Assembly: GCA_003215415.1 (NCBI GenBank)
Contig: QCKK01000006.1
Location: forward strand, 1-64,000
Direction: 5' to 3'
From: Prochlorococcus sp. AG-409-N21
GTDB taxonomy: Bacteria; Cyanobacteriota; Cyanobacteriia; PCC-6307; Cyanobiaceae
DNA: 64,000 nt
In this document: one piece after another, positions 50,911-60,684 of the stretch
How the letters are laid out: each line of letters starts with the position of its first letter
Numbering within the stretch: the first letter of the stretch is position 1
Notes under the pieces: model-generated
What the model was told of the DNA's origin: nothing
What the model saw: the letters and a program-made list of their open reading frames with translations, nothing else
Database searches by the model: none
Translations under genes and position numbers: made by a program

Positions 50911-51963
50911 TCAGTCTCCCATCTCGCTCGCGAGCATGCGAGCTCTGCAGGCAGCACTAAATAAGCCTACTTCTGAATCTAATAGCACTGTTATTGGTAA
51001 TTGATCCATAAAAGTTGAGAATCTACCTTTGTTCCTAAAGGATTTTAAAAAGGTTTCAGACCTTAATCCAGATAAGTGTTTTTTTGCAGTTCCTCCCCCT
51101 AGCCATAAGCCACCAACAGATAGTTCATGCAAAGCAACATCTCCTGCGGCAGATCCATATGCACTTAGCCAAAGTTGCAAAACTTCAGTCATTAAGGGAT
51201 CTTTATTTTTTGCTGCATCACTTACTAATGCAGGTAAATCAGGGCAATTTATGTCGTTATTTTTTCTATTTCTCCAAAGCTGAGCCGCTTCTTTTAAATC
51301 ATGCGAATTGCCATCACTTTGATTAAGTCTCCAATTCGCGATATGTCCTAAGCCAGTTCCACTTACAACTCTTTCTAAGGAAAGTCGTTCTAAACCGAGA
51401 TCATTCTTTATCCAAGATGAAAATTGCCATTCTTTTTCTGATTTTGCAGAGAACTCACGATGACTTCCTTCACTTGGTAGAGCAATGATTTTATTTTTAA
51501 TGGATATTCCTCTTGCGATTCCTAAGCCTGTACCTGCACCAATGATTGCAATATTGCCTTTTAAATCATTTCCGTTTTTACCTTTTTGTATTTCCATCTT
51601 TTGCTCACCTTTTAGGTATGGAAGCCCATAAATTAAAACGGCAAAGTCGTTGATAAGTTCTAGATTTTTAAGGCCAGCGATTTCACATAGTCTTTTCTCA
51701 TCAAGCTCCCAAGGAAGATTTGTTATATGAGAAAAACCATTTTCAACTAAACCTGCTACTGCTATGCAACCATAATTATTGCGACTTAATTTAATGGGAG
51801 CTTCATTTAAAAAGTCTCTAAAAAGTGCATCGAAAGAAATCCATTCTCTAGATAGATATTTTTTTTTATATATTTCAATAAGCCCCTGATTGTTTTCATA
51901 TATTGATAAAAGGGTCTTTGTTCCGCCTAGATCCCCTGCAATAATAATCTCAGAAGAAGTCAT
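50911..51963 (-). CDS. glk: Glucokinase
   Basis: IAGDLGGTKTLLSIYE, IGAGTGLGIARGI, LWLGGGTAKK. Confidence 0.93.
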   Translation of the reverse strand: MTSSEIIIAGDLGGTKTLLSIYENNQGLIEIYKKKYLSREWISFDALFRDFLNEAPIKLSRNNYGCIAVAGLVENGFSHITNLPWELDEKRLCEIAGLKNLELINDFAVLIYGLPYLKGEQKMEIQKGKNGNDLKGNIAIIGAGTGLGIARGISIKNKIIALPSEGSHREFSAKSEKEWQFSSWIKNDLGLERLSLERVVSGTGLGHIANWRLNQSDGNSHDLKEAAQLWRNRKNNDINCPDLPALVSDAAKNKDPLMTEVLQLWLSAYGSAAGDVALHELSVGGLWLGGGTAKKHLSGLRSETFLKSFRNKGRFSTFMDQLPITVLLDSEVGLFSAACRARMLASEMGD

Positions 51964-52004
51964 AAAGTCTTTAGCTATTAGTTAGCACCTTAGAGAAAAA
52001 GTCT

Positions 52005-52418
52005 TTAAACTTTATCGATAAAAAAGTCCAAAGGAAAAGGTCCCCAAGTATTGGAGAATTTTTCTTTGTCAGCAATTTGTCCACTTATAAGAATACCTTC
52101 CCCTAGTCCATGTTCGGTACGAATGCGAATTTCTTGAGAAGATTGATTGGCTTTAAGGAAAACAGGACCTTTCTCTTTTGCTCTTTCTATAATTCTCATT
52201 GGAGACCAAGAAAAGAAGCTTTCAATCTGCTTAATTGCAAGCAAAGCTTTCTCTTCGGTACTTGCCATTATGCCAACAGTAAACCACTCAGCAGTAGCTA
52301 TTTCACGGTGAAGTTCTTCGATTAGTTTTTGTTGCAGCTCTTTACTCAAAACCGGAGCTGTTCTTAGAAGGCTTAGGTCTGATAGATTACTTATTGATCC
52401 AGGGGTATTCGTGTTCAT
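52005..52418 (-). CDS. DUF1824 family protein
   Basis: EWFTVGIMASTEEKALLAIKQIESFF...VFLKANQSSQEIRIRTEHGLGEGILISGQ. Confidence 0.75.
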   Translation of the reverse strand: MNTNTPGSISNLSDLSLLRTAPVLSKELQQKLIEELHREIATAEWFTVGIMASTEEKALLAIKQIESFFSWSPMRIIERAKEKGPVFLKANQSSQEIRIRTEHGLGEGILISGQIADKEKFSNTWGPFPLDFFIDKV

Positions 52419-52534
52419 TGCAAACTCTGAAGTAAGTGAAATTGTTTAAAGCTAGAATTTGTAACCATTGCTTAATTTTATTTTAATTAAAAGGGTCAAA
52501 TATCTAAAGGAAGGTTCATCTAATTTTACTTTAC

Positions 52535-54460
52535 CTATTGCTGATTAGATGACCTGCCTCTCTTTCTTATCTCTTCATCCAATAAATATATAAAATCTTC
52601 TATTTTCATGCTGCCAAAGTCTTTCCCATTAAGAGCTCTTACGGAAACTTTTCTCTCTTCTTGCTCTTTATCTCCGACTATCAACAGAAATGGAACTTTC
52701 TGAAGTGTATGTTCTCTTATCTTGAATCCAATCTTTTCATTTCTTAAGTCAATTTGTGTCCTATATCCTAGATGAGAAAGTTTTGAATGATATTCTTTAC
52801 ACAGACTTGAGTTCCTATCAGTTATTCCCATTATCACTAGTTGGGTTGGCGCTAACCAGGCAGGAAAGCGTCCTGCATAGTGTTCAATTAATATTCCAAT
52901 AAATCTCTCAAATGAACCTAATATTGCTCTATGAAGCATAACTGGAGTTTTCTTTTGATTATCCTCTCCAATAAATGATGCATCTAATCTTTCTGGCATT
53001 GAGAAATCAACTTGTATGGTCCCACACTGCCAGATCCGACCAATGCAATCTTTTAATGAGAATTCAATTTTAGGACCATAGAATGCACCTTCTCCAGGGA
53101 GAACTTCCCATTTTAGATTTTTCGCATTTAGTGCATCAGATAATGCTTTTTCTGATTTATCCCAAATTTCGTCACTCCCTACACGTTGGTTGGGTCTGGT
53201 AGAAAGTTTTATCTGAACAGAATCAAAACCAAATGAACTGTATACCTCGAATACTAAATCAATAAAGTTTGAGACTTCAGATTGAATTTGTGATTCGTCG
53301 CAGAAAATATGTGCATCATCTTGTACAAAATTTCTTACTCTCATTAGTCCATGAAGTGATCCTGAAGGTTCGTTCCTATGGCATGAGCCAAACTCAGCAA
53401 GGCGAATAGGTAGGTCACGATAACTTTTAAGTCCTTGGTTGAAAACTTGTACATGGCATGGACAATTCATTGGTTTTATTGCGTATTCTCTATTTTCAGA
53501 ATTAGTAGTAAACATATCGTCTTTAAATTTCTCCCAATGTCCTGATCTCTCCCATAAGCTTCTATCTACAGCTTGTGGAGTTTTGATTTCTTGGTATCCA
53601 TTTATTTTTAGAACCTCGCGAATGTACTGTTCAAGGACCTGATAGATTGCCCAACCATTTGGATGCCAGAAAACCATCCCTGGTGATTCTTCTTGTGTAT
53701 GGAATAAAGACATTTTTTTGCCAATCTTTCGATGATCTCTTTTTTCAGCTTCCTCAATCCTCTGTATATAACTTTTAAGATCTTTAGATGTAGGCCAGGC
53801 TGTTCCATATATCCTTTGAAGCATTTCATTTCTGGAATCGCCACGCCAATAAGCACCTGAAACCTTGGTTAACTTAAAATGGCGGAGGTGCCTTGTATTT
53901 GGTACATGTGGTCCTCTACACATGTCAATATACTCTTGATGTATATATAACTTTATTTTTTCATCACTTGGAATTTCCTCAATAATTTGCACCTTGTATG
54001 GCTCATCTCTTCCTATAAATGTATTCCTAGCCTCTTCTTTTGAAACTTCCTTTACAGTTACATCATAGTCTCTTTTGATCAATTCTTTTATCCGTATTTC
54101 GATAGCTTCTAGGTCATCTAACGTGAAGGCTTTTTCATATGCAATATCATAATAAAAACCATCGTCAATTACTGGCCCAATTGCCATCTTGGCAGTTGGG
54201 AATAATTGTTTTACTGCATGTCCAATTAAGTGAGCGAATGAATGTCTTATGGTGTCAATTCCCTCTTTGTCTTTTGCTGTGACAATACTTACTGATGCAT
54301 TTTGATTTATTGGAATACAAGTATCTATTAGATTCCCATTAATAAGTCCTGCTATTGCAGCTTTTGCTAGACCAGGACCAAGGCTTTCGGCTACTTGCAT
54401 TATAGTTACTGAGCCTTCGAAATCTTTTTGACTCCCGTCAGGCAGGGTTATTTTTGGCAT
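52535..54460 (-). CDS. thrS: Threonyl-tRNA synthetase
   Basis: N-terminal TGS domain, [25 protein letters not shown], MHGxMR-like [19 protein letters not shown]. Confidence 0.98.
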   Translation of the reverse strand: MPKITLPDGSQKDFEGSVTIMQVAESLGPGLAKAAIAGLINGNLIDTCIPINQNASVSIVTAKDKEGIDTIRHSFAHLIGHAVKQLFPTAKMAIGPVIDDGFYYDIAYEKAFTLDDLEAIEIRIKELIKRDYDVTVKEVSKEEARNTFIGRDEPYKVQIIEEIPSDEKIKLYIHQEYIDMCRGPHVPNTRHLRHFKLTKVSGAYWRGDSRNEMLQRIYGTAWPTSKDLKSYIQRIEEAEKRDHRKIGKKMSLFHTQEESPGMVFWHPNGWAIYQVLEQYIREVLKINGYQEIKTPQAVDRSLWERSGHWEKFKDDMFTTNSENREYAIKPMNCPCHVQVFNQGLKSYRDLPIRLAEFGSCHRNEPSGSLHGLMRVRNFVQDDAHIFCDESQIQSEVSNFIDLVFEVYSSFGFDSVQIKLSTRPNQRVGSDEIWDKSEKALSDALNAKNLKWEVLPGEGAFYGPKIEFSLKDCIGRIWQCGTIQVDFSMPERLDASFIGEDNQKKTPVMLHRAILGSFERFIGILIEHYAGRFPAWLAPTQLVIMGITDRNSSLCKEYHSKLSHLGYRTQIDLRNEKIGFKIREHTLQKVPFLLIVGDKEQEERKVSVRALNGKDFGSMKIEDFIYLLDEEIRKRGRSSNQQ

Positions 54461-54708
54461 GAGTTAAGTGCTGAATTAAATGATTTGCATTTAATAAAAC
54501 TTGGATTAGTTTAACGGACTAGATATTCTTAATTCCAAGTTGAGCTAGTTCAATGTTACTTATATTCTCTGATTCTTCTTGGTTGAAAATTGTTGATGAT
54601 TTTGAGGATTTCTTAAAAAGCTTGGCAATCATTGGTTTTTGTGATGATTTCGTTTTTCACTTCCCATTTACCCTTTAAGTATGGGGACCTTTCAGAGTCA
54701 TGCTTTTC

Positions 54709-55410
54709 TTATTTCCCTTGATTTAGATGCTTCAAATTGGAATGATAAAACTTCCTCAGTTCTTGATGAGTCTTGTTCGGTTGGCCATAATTGCTTTTCC
54801 CTTTGCTGTTTGGGAAAGATGCCCAATCATTTGAAAGTAGAGAAATAGCTTGTTTAGTGAGGCCTTTTAAGTCAATTTCTTTTAAAGCGCCCCTTTTCTT
54901 TGCTAGATGAAGAGCTGCTTGGTCTTGATGGTGAGGATTGAAATTTGCAAGATTTAGCTCTTTTGCTGTTTGATTCCAGGTTCCAGGAATGAATTGGTAG
55001 GCACCAGCAGCAGCACTCTTATAGCGCTTTACTACTACAACATTTGGATGTTTAGAAAAATCATTGAATACCCCTCCTCCGAAAATTGTCCTATATCCAA
55101 TGTCTTTCCCTCCCATCCAAGTGCCTTCTGCATATCTAATAGTATTAAGTAGAGCGCGACGCTTGGGAGTTATAAGATATTTGTTTTGAGATTCAATATG
55201 TTCTAAAGGAAGCTGTTTGTTCTGTTCCTTAGATGATAAAAGATTTTGGGTTTGCTTTCCTTGTATTCCAATTGGGTCAAATAAAATTGAAAGAAGAATC
55301 GCAATAGAAGATGAAGCTATAGCTAAAAGTACCAGATTTGATTCGGCGTTGGCACTTTGATATTGAGTTTGGGTAGAACCTGCCAACTTGTAAAAGTTAT
55401 TCCATATCAC
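54709..55410 (-). CDS. Lambda R-like lytic transglycosylase/muramidase (GH104 type) with N-terminal TM segment
   Basis: LLNTIRYAEGTWMGGKDIGYRTIFGGGVFNDFSKHPNVVV...SAAAGAYQFIPGTWNQTAKELNLANFNPHHQDQAALHLAKKRGAL...NDWASFPNSKGKSNYGQ. Confidence 0.8.
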   Translation of the reverse strand: MIWNNFYKLAGSTQTQYQSANAESNLVLLAIASSSIAILLSILFDPIGIQGKQTQNLLSSKEQNKQLPLEHIESQNKYLITPKRRALLNTIRYAEGTWMGGKDIGYRTIFGGGVFNDFSKHPNVVVVKRYKSAAAGAYQFIPGTWNQTAKELNLANFNPHHQDQAALHLAKKRGALKEIDLKGLTKQAISLLSNDWASFPNSKGKSNYGQPNKTHQELRKFYHSNLKHLNQGK

Positions 55411-55621
55411 TATGTATTAATGCCAACCCTTTTGGCGACCTTTCTTGGAATCCTCTTGACGGGTCGACTAGTAATGTGCTGTAAAGAGCAAAAACTAATT
55501 ATTTAATTTAACTAGGCCTTTTTGGCGGTTTAGAGCCTTTTTATCAAAGATCTTGCTTCGAAAAAGAAAATGAAATGCTAATTGATTCATTAGTAAAACT
55601 TTTCTTTGGCCTATTCACTGA

Positions 55622-56635
55622 TTAATCAATGTCTAGGAAACCAATCGCATCTTTTAACTTCTTCAAGGTTTTTTCTGCAACCTGCTCTGCTTTGTTTTGA
55701 CCTTGCCTTAGTAATTCGATTAATTCACCCTTATCTTTCATTAGATTGAAATATTTCTCTTGAATTGGTTGCAGTGATGAAATTATTGTTTCAGTTAGGA
55801 GTGGTTTGAAAGTCCCCCATCCCATATCGGCACATGTTTGGATCGCTATATTTTCTTCTAGGCCAGAGAGGCTTGAATAAATACGAAGAAGATTCCCTGC
55901 TTCTGGTCTTTGTGGATTATTTAATTCTATTCCTAGAATAGGATCAGTTTTTGCTCGCTTTATTTTCCTTGAAATTAATTCCGGTGTGTCAAGCAAGGAA
56001 ATGCGACTATTTTCATTAGGATCACTTTTACTCATTTTGGAGTGTCCATCTACAAGACTCATGATCCTTGAACCTTGCTTAGTAATAAGAGGTTTAGGAA
56101 CCTTAAGAATAGGGTTTTCTTTGTCACCATAATTAGAATTTATTCTTTGTTGTGCGATGTCTCTTGCTAGTTCTAGATGCTGCTTTTGATCTTCTCCTAC
56201 CGGCACTAAGTCTGCTTCGTATAAAAGGATGTCAGCGGCCATTAAAACTGGGTAATCGAACAATCCAATAGACACATTTTCTCCTTGCTTGATAGATTTT
56301 TCTTTAAACTGAATCATTCTCTCCATCCAATTTAACGGGGTCAAACAGTTCAGTAACCAGCAAAGTTCAGAATGAGCGGAAACATGACTCTGTACGAAAA
56401 TTGTTGATTGCTCTGGACTTATTCCACACGCCATATAAATGGCAGCTGTTGAGAGAGTTTCTTCTGCTAATTGTTTATTGTTATGGGGAACAGTGATTGC
56501 ATGCAAATCAACAACGCAGAAAAATGTCTCATGAGTCTCTTGTAAATCAACCCAGTTGCGTATAGCTCCAATCCAATTTCCTATATGAATTGCACCTGTT
56601 GGTTGAACTCCTGAAAGTACCCTTGGGCGCCTCAT
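55622..56635 (-). CDS. trpS: Tryptophanyl-tRNA synthetase
   Basis: SGVQPTGAIHIGNWIGAIRNW, VPVGEDQKQHLELARDIAQ, SKSDPN (KMSKS). Confidence 0.98.
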   Translation of the reverse strand: MRRPRVLSGVQPTGAIHIGNWIGAIRNWVDLQETHETFFCVVDLHAITVPHNNKQLAEETLSTAAIYMACGISPEQSTIFVQSHVSAHSELCWLLNCLTPLNWMERMIQFKEKSIKQGENVSIGLFDYPVLMAADILLYEADLVPVGEDQKQHLELARDIAQQRINSNYGDKENPILKVPKPLITKQGSRIMSLVDGHSKMSKSDPNENSRISLLDTPELISRKIKRAKTDPILGIELNNPQRPEAGNLLRIYSSLSGLEENIAIQTCADMGWGTFKPLLTETIISSLQPIQEKYFNLMKDKGELIELLRQGQNKAEQVAEKTLKKLKDAIGFLDID

Positions 56636-56639
56636 TTAA

Positions 56640-57185
56640 TTACGCCTCCGTTGCATTTTTTGGATCTATTTCACTGATTTCTGAATTAGCTACTTCAGTG
56701 TTCTCAACTTCATCTTTAGTCTTTGAAACTTCAAGGTTTTCATCGAAGACCTCAGAAGCTTTTTCAGTATTTGGAGTGGTTGGCGTTTGAGGTTTTTCAG
56801 GACGTGCAAAGGGATTAGGTTTTGGACCTCGATGAGAGATTTCTCTCTCATCATTAAATCGACCTTTACGTGGTCCGTCTTCTCTACGTGTTTGATGTGT
56901 TCCTTGAGATCGGGATTGCGCAACTAAATCTTCTAATTTGCCTTCATCGAGCATTTGGCCAAGAGTTCTAAGTGCAAAGCCAAGTACTGCAACAGTAGAG
57001 CGGAGATTGAAAGCTTCTTGGAGGCTTCTTGCGGCACGCATCTCGTTGTCGCTGAGCCTTATGCGAAAGCCTCCTTCTCTATTGCCAGGACCGCGCCCAC
57101 CCCGGAATCCTCCTCGGTTGCTGCCATCTCGGTTTGCATCGTTTCCCCTTTCGTTTTGTTGAGGATCGCTGTAGGAATCACCCAT
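56640..57185 (-). CDS. Hypothetical protein with N-terminal RGG-rich segment
   Basis: NRGGFRGGRGPGNREGGFRIRLSDNEMRAARSLQEAFNLRSTVAVLGFALRTLGQMLDEGKLEDLVAQ; acidic C-terminal tail. Confidence 0.75.
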   Translation of the reverse strand: MGDSYSDPQQNERGNDANRDGSNRGGFRGGRGPGNREGGFRIRLSDNEMRAARSLQEAFNLRSTVAVLGFALRTLGQMLDEGKLEDLVAQSRSQGTHQTRREDGPRKGRFNDEREISHRGPKPNPFARPEKPQTPTTPNTEKASEVFDENLEVSKTKDEVENTEVANSEISEIDPKNATEA

Positions 57186-57417
57186 GGCCTGTTGCTATCG
57201 TCTGGGCAAGTGTGACGCATCATCGGGTCACTTGCGATGGATTGTTGTTACTGCTTCAGCAGATTCACATTTAATACAAGCTGAGTTAAAAATTCTTCAA
57301 GGCCTATAAGGTTGAAAACCTTGCGTTTTTGTGATGTTTGGCGAAAAGGAAAAAAACCGGTGATCTAATCATTATTGCCTCATTCTCCAAGTGAGCTAAG
57401 AAGTAGAAGTTCAAGGT

Positions 57418-58797
57418 TTGCTAGTGAAAGTTCCTTTTCTCTCTTCAACATCCATAATTAGTTCTAATTTCCCATTGGGTATTTTGGGAATCCTTATAGG
57501 ATCTTTGTTCCTTGGTGAATGGTTATTGACTGATGTTGTCCATCTCTCCGGTACTGCAATAGGTCTTTCAGGAGCGGCAATAGCAGTTTGGTTGCTTTCA
57601 AAGCCAAGAGGCGCAAAATTTGAACCGCCAGACTCATTCCAGGGATGGCTCAGGCGCTGCAAGGAGGTTTTGGAGCAATTTGAGCCTTTAGAGGAAGAAG
57701 ACAATTCTTATGAATTGCGTATGCAGCGTGCAAAGGCTTTAGAAGCTGTTCTTGATAGATCTGAGGAATTAAGAATTGCTTTCGTTAGTTCAGATGGGGT
57801 TGAGTTGCCAAAAAGATCAACTTTGGAATCTGCCTTTGCTGATGATGAATTTTTTAAACTTAGTTTTGCCTCTTCGTCTCTTTCTCTTTCGGACCAATCT
57901 TGGATTTGGCCAGAATTTCTCTATGAAGAAGACTTACTTTTGTATTTTCTTCCTTTACCTTTAAGGGCTGCTGATTTTCTTTGGTTAGACAAGATTCCTG
58001 GCGGCCAACCTTCTTGGCTGGTAGTTCTTTCAAAAGATTCGGATAGTTGGGAAAATCATATGAATGCTTTGAAAGCCCAATTGCCCCCAAGATGGAGTAA
58101 CAGTGTTCTGAGATGGAATGAATCCAACCAAGAGGGTTCAGAAATTTTAGAACCAATTAGAGAAAGGTTTAAGCATAGGAAGACCATCATTGAAGAGACT
58201 AGAAAGAGAATGCTCTCTAGATTGCATTCGTCTTGGCAGAATGACTTAGAGAATCTAAGGAGAAAGAAATTTTCTACTATTCAACAAAAAACTCAATGGA
58301 TAGTAGCTGGGGCGGTTTTTGCTTCTCCTGTTCCCTCAGCTGACCTTCTGATAATGACTGTGGTTAATGGATTAATGGTCAAAGAAATGGCAAAAATATG
58401 GTCTTGTTCATGGAAAGTGGAAGTTTTAAATACTGTCGCTCGTGAACTGGCAGGAGTTGCTGTTGCCCAAGGTGTTGTCGAGTGGAGTACTCAGGCTTTG
58501 CTTGGTATGGCAAAACTTCATGGAACAAGTTGGCTCGCAGCAGGAACTCTCCAATCACTTAGTGCCGCTTATTTAACTAGAGTTGTCGGTCGTTCGATGG
58601 CAGATTGGCTTGCTTTGAATAATGGAGTAGATGCAATTGATTTGGAAGCATTGAAACTACAGGCTCCTCAATTGGTTGCTAATGCGGCAGAACATGAAAG
58701 AGTAGACTGGGGTGGATTTATTAAGCAATCACTTCTTTGGTTAAATGACAAGAATGTTGCATCAAGTGATTCAACAACCTTATATAAGCCTTCCTAA
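57418..58797 (+). CDS. DUF697/YcjF-like membrane protein
   Basis: N-terminal two-TM segment, C-terminal GAVFASPVPSADLLIMTVVNGLMVKEMAKIW. Confidence 0.75.
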   Translation: MLVKVPFLSSTSIISSNFPLGILGILIGSLFLGEWLLTDVVHLSGTAIGLSGAAIAVWLLSKPRGAKFEPPDSFQGWLRRCKEVLEQFEPLEEEDNSYELRMQRAKALEAVLDRSEELRIAFVSSDGVELPKRSTLESAFADDEFFKLSFASSSLSLSDQSWIWPEFLYEEDLLLYFLPLPLRAADFLWLDKIPGGQPSWLVVLSKDSDSWENHMNALKAQLPPRWSNSVLRWNESNQEGSEILEPIRERFKHRKTIIEETRKRMLSRLHSSWQNDLENLRRKKFSTIQQKTQWIVAGAVFASPVPSADLLIMTVVNGLMVKEMAKIWSCSWKVEVLNTVARELAGVAVAQGVVEWSTQALLGMAKLHGTSWLAAGTLQSLSAAYLTRVVGRSMADWLALNNGVDAIDLEALKLQAPQLVANAAEHERVDWGGFIKQSLLWLNDKNVASSDSTTLYKPS

Positions 58798-58945
58798 GAA
58801 AAAAGGAATTATAATGATATTTGACTTTCCTTTTTGTTAATTGAAATCTTCATCTGTGTTTTTTTTATGACTACTTTACATTGCTTGAATGGACTTAATG
58901 CTATAAATATTTAAAGCCTTTGAGTCGTTTTACCTTTTGCTTTCC

Positions 58946-59893
58946 ATGCGAAAACTATTAACAAGCATTTCTGCAAGAAATTGGTTTTTAGTTGCTACCT
59001 TATGTGTATTGATGTCCTGCAACTTTCCATCAAGGAGAGTTGATCGAGTTTCGGAAAGTTCAAAACCTATAGTTTTAACAACTTTTACTATACTTGCAGA
59101 TATGGCAAGAAACATTGCAGGAGATCGTTTAATCATAAATTCAATAACTAAACTTGGGGCCGAGATCCATGGGTATAAGCCTACCCCAAGTGATATTGTT
59201 AAAGCTTCAAAAGCAGATTTGATTATTGAGAATGGACTTGGGCTTGAGCTATGGGCTAATAAATTTATAGCTTCTGCAGGAAATGTTCCTACGTTAACTT
59301 TAACTAAAGGAATGCAACCTCTTTTGATTGAAGGAGATATTTATTCGGGAAAACCTAACCCTCATGTTTGGATGTCTCCCAAGCGAGCAATTATTTTTGT
59401 TGAACGTCTTGTAGATGCATTTATCAAAATTGATCCGTTAGGTGAAGAAATCTTTCTGAGAAGAGGGAATGCATATATAAAAAAATTACGTGTTCTGGAT
59501 AAAGAGCTTTTTCAGGCCATAAGTTCAATTCCAGCAAGTAGAAGGGTATTGGTTACTTGTGAAGGGGCCTTTTCCTATTTGGCGGATGACTATGGCATGA
59601 AAGAAGCTTATTTGTGGCCTGTAAATTCTGAGAGCCAGGTGACTCCTAAAAGAATGCTTAATTTGATAAACCTTATAAATGAAAGACAGATACCCACAAT
59701 TTTCTGTGAAAGCACTGTTAGTGCTGAGTCTCAATTGGAAGTGGCTAGGGCTACAGGTGCAAAGTTTGGAGGTACTTTTTATGTTGATTCGTTATCTGAT
59801 TCCAATGGACCTGCTTCTACTTTGTTAGATCTTCATAGACATAATGTCAGTTTGATTACCAGTGGCCTTACTTACAATGCTGTTGAGAAATGA
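58946..59893 (+). CDS. mntC: Mn-type metal ABC transporter substrate-binding lipoprotein
   Basis: Lipobox LMSC, VLTTFTILADMARNIAGDR, GAEIHGYKPTPSDIVKASKADLIIENGLGLE, PNPHVWMSP; no His-rich loop of ZnuA type. Confidence 0.88.
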   Translation: MRKLLTSISARNWFLVATLCVLMSCNFPSRRVDRVSESSKPIVLTTFTILADMARNIAGDRLIINSITKLGAEIHGYKPTPSDIVKASKADLIIENGLGLELWANKFIASAGNVPTLTLTKGMQPLLIEGDIYSGKPNPHVWMSPKRAIIFVERLVDAFIKIDPLGEEIFLRRGNAYIKKLRVLDKELFQAISSIPASRRVLVTCEGAFSYLADDYGMKEAYLWPVNSESQVTPKRMLNLINLINERQIPTIFCESTVSAESQLEVARATGAKFGGTFYVDSLSDSNGPASTLLDLHRHNVSLITSGLTYNAVEK

Positions 59894-60684
59894 TTAATTC
59901 GGCTCGATTTGCCAATCAAAATGATCCTTTGCGAATAGAGGCAAAAGAAATCTGTGTCGACTACAACGGCACAGTTGCTCTCTACGACGCCAGCTTGAAT
60001 CTTGGATCAGGTTGTATTTGTGGGCTTGTTGGAATGAATGGTGCAGGGAAGTCAACGCTCTTTAAGGCTTTAATGGGATTTGTTCGTCCTTCGAGAGGGA
60101 CTATTTGCATTAATGGGGTTTCTGTAAGACGAGCTCAAAAAGATCAAGCTGTGGCTTATGTACCTCAAAACGAAGGAGTTGATTGCTCATTCCCTGTCAG
60201 TGTTTGGGATGTGGTAATGATGGGTCGTTATGGGTCTATGAATCTTCTTCGGATGCCTAGGGAGTCTGATAGGCAGGCTGTATTTCATGCGCTTGAAAGG
60301 GTTGAATTAGTTGAACTGCAAGAGAGACCTATTAGTGCTCTTTCAGGTGGACAAAGAAAAAGAGCATTCTTGGCACGGGCGATTGCTCAACGCGCATCTG
60401 TTCTTTTGTTGGATGAACCTTTCGCTGGAGTAGATGTTCGCACTGAAAAATTAATGTCTGACTTGTTTCTTCAATTTAAGAATGAAGGTCGTACGATTCT
60501 TATCTCTACTCATGATCTGAGCCATGTACGTGATTTTTGTGATTTAGTTGTCTTGATAAATAAGACTGTCTTAGCTTATGGCGAAACTTCTAAAGTATTT
60601 ACTCAGGAAAATATAATCAATACCTTTGGAGGAATGCCACCTAACTTGCTTTCTGGCCCTACCACGACAGAGGGATATAGATGA
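59890..60684 (+). CDS. mntA: Mn-type metal ABC transporter ATP-binding protein
   Basis: GLVGMNGAGKSTLFKALMG, LSGGQRKRAFLARAIAQRASVLLLDEPFAGVD; 4-nt ATGA overlap with the upstream gene. Confidence 0.93.
   Translation: MINSARFANQNDPLRIEAKEICVDYNGTVALYDASLNLGSGCICGLVGMNGAGKSTLFKALMGFVRPSRGTICINGVSVRRAQKDQAVAYVPQNEGVDCSFPVSVWDVVMMGRYGSMNLLRMPRESDRQAVFHALERVELVELQERPISALSGGQRKRAFLARAIAQRASVLLLDEPFAGVDVRTEKLMSDLFLQFKNEGRTILISTHDLSHVRDFCDLVVLINKTVLAYGETSKVFTQENIINTFGGMPPNLLSGPTTTEGYR

Noticed and set aside
54709-55410. Possible prophage remnant
   Set aside because: Only one endolysin-like gene, surrounded by thrS and trpS; no integrase, holin, structural or att-like sequence.
58799-58836. A/T-rich inverted repeat AAAAAGGAA...TTCCTTTTT after the DUF697 gene
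   Set aside because: Stem is weak and low in GC; may be a poor terminator but not supported enough to call.
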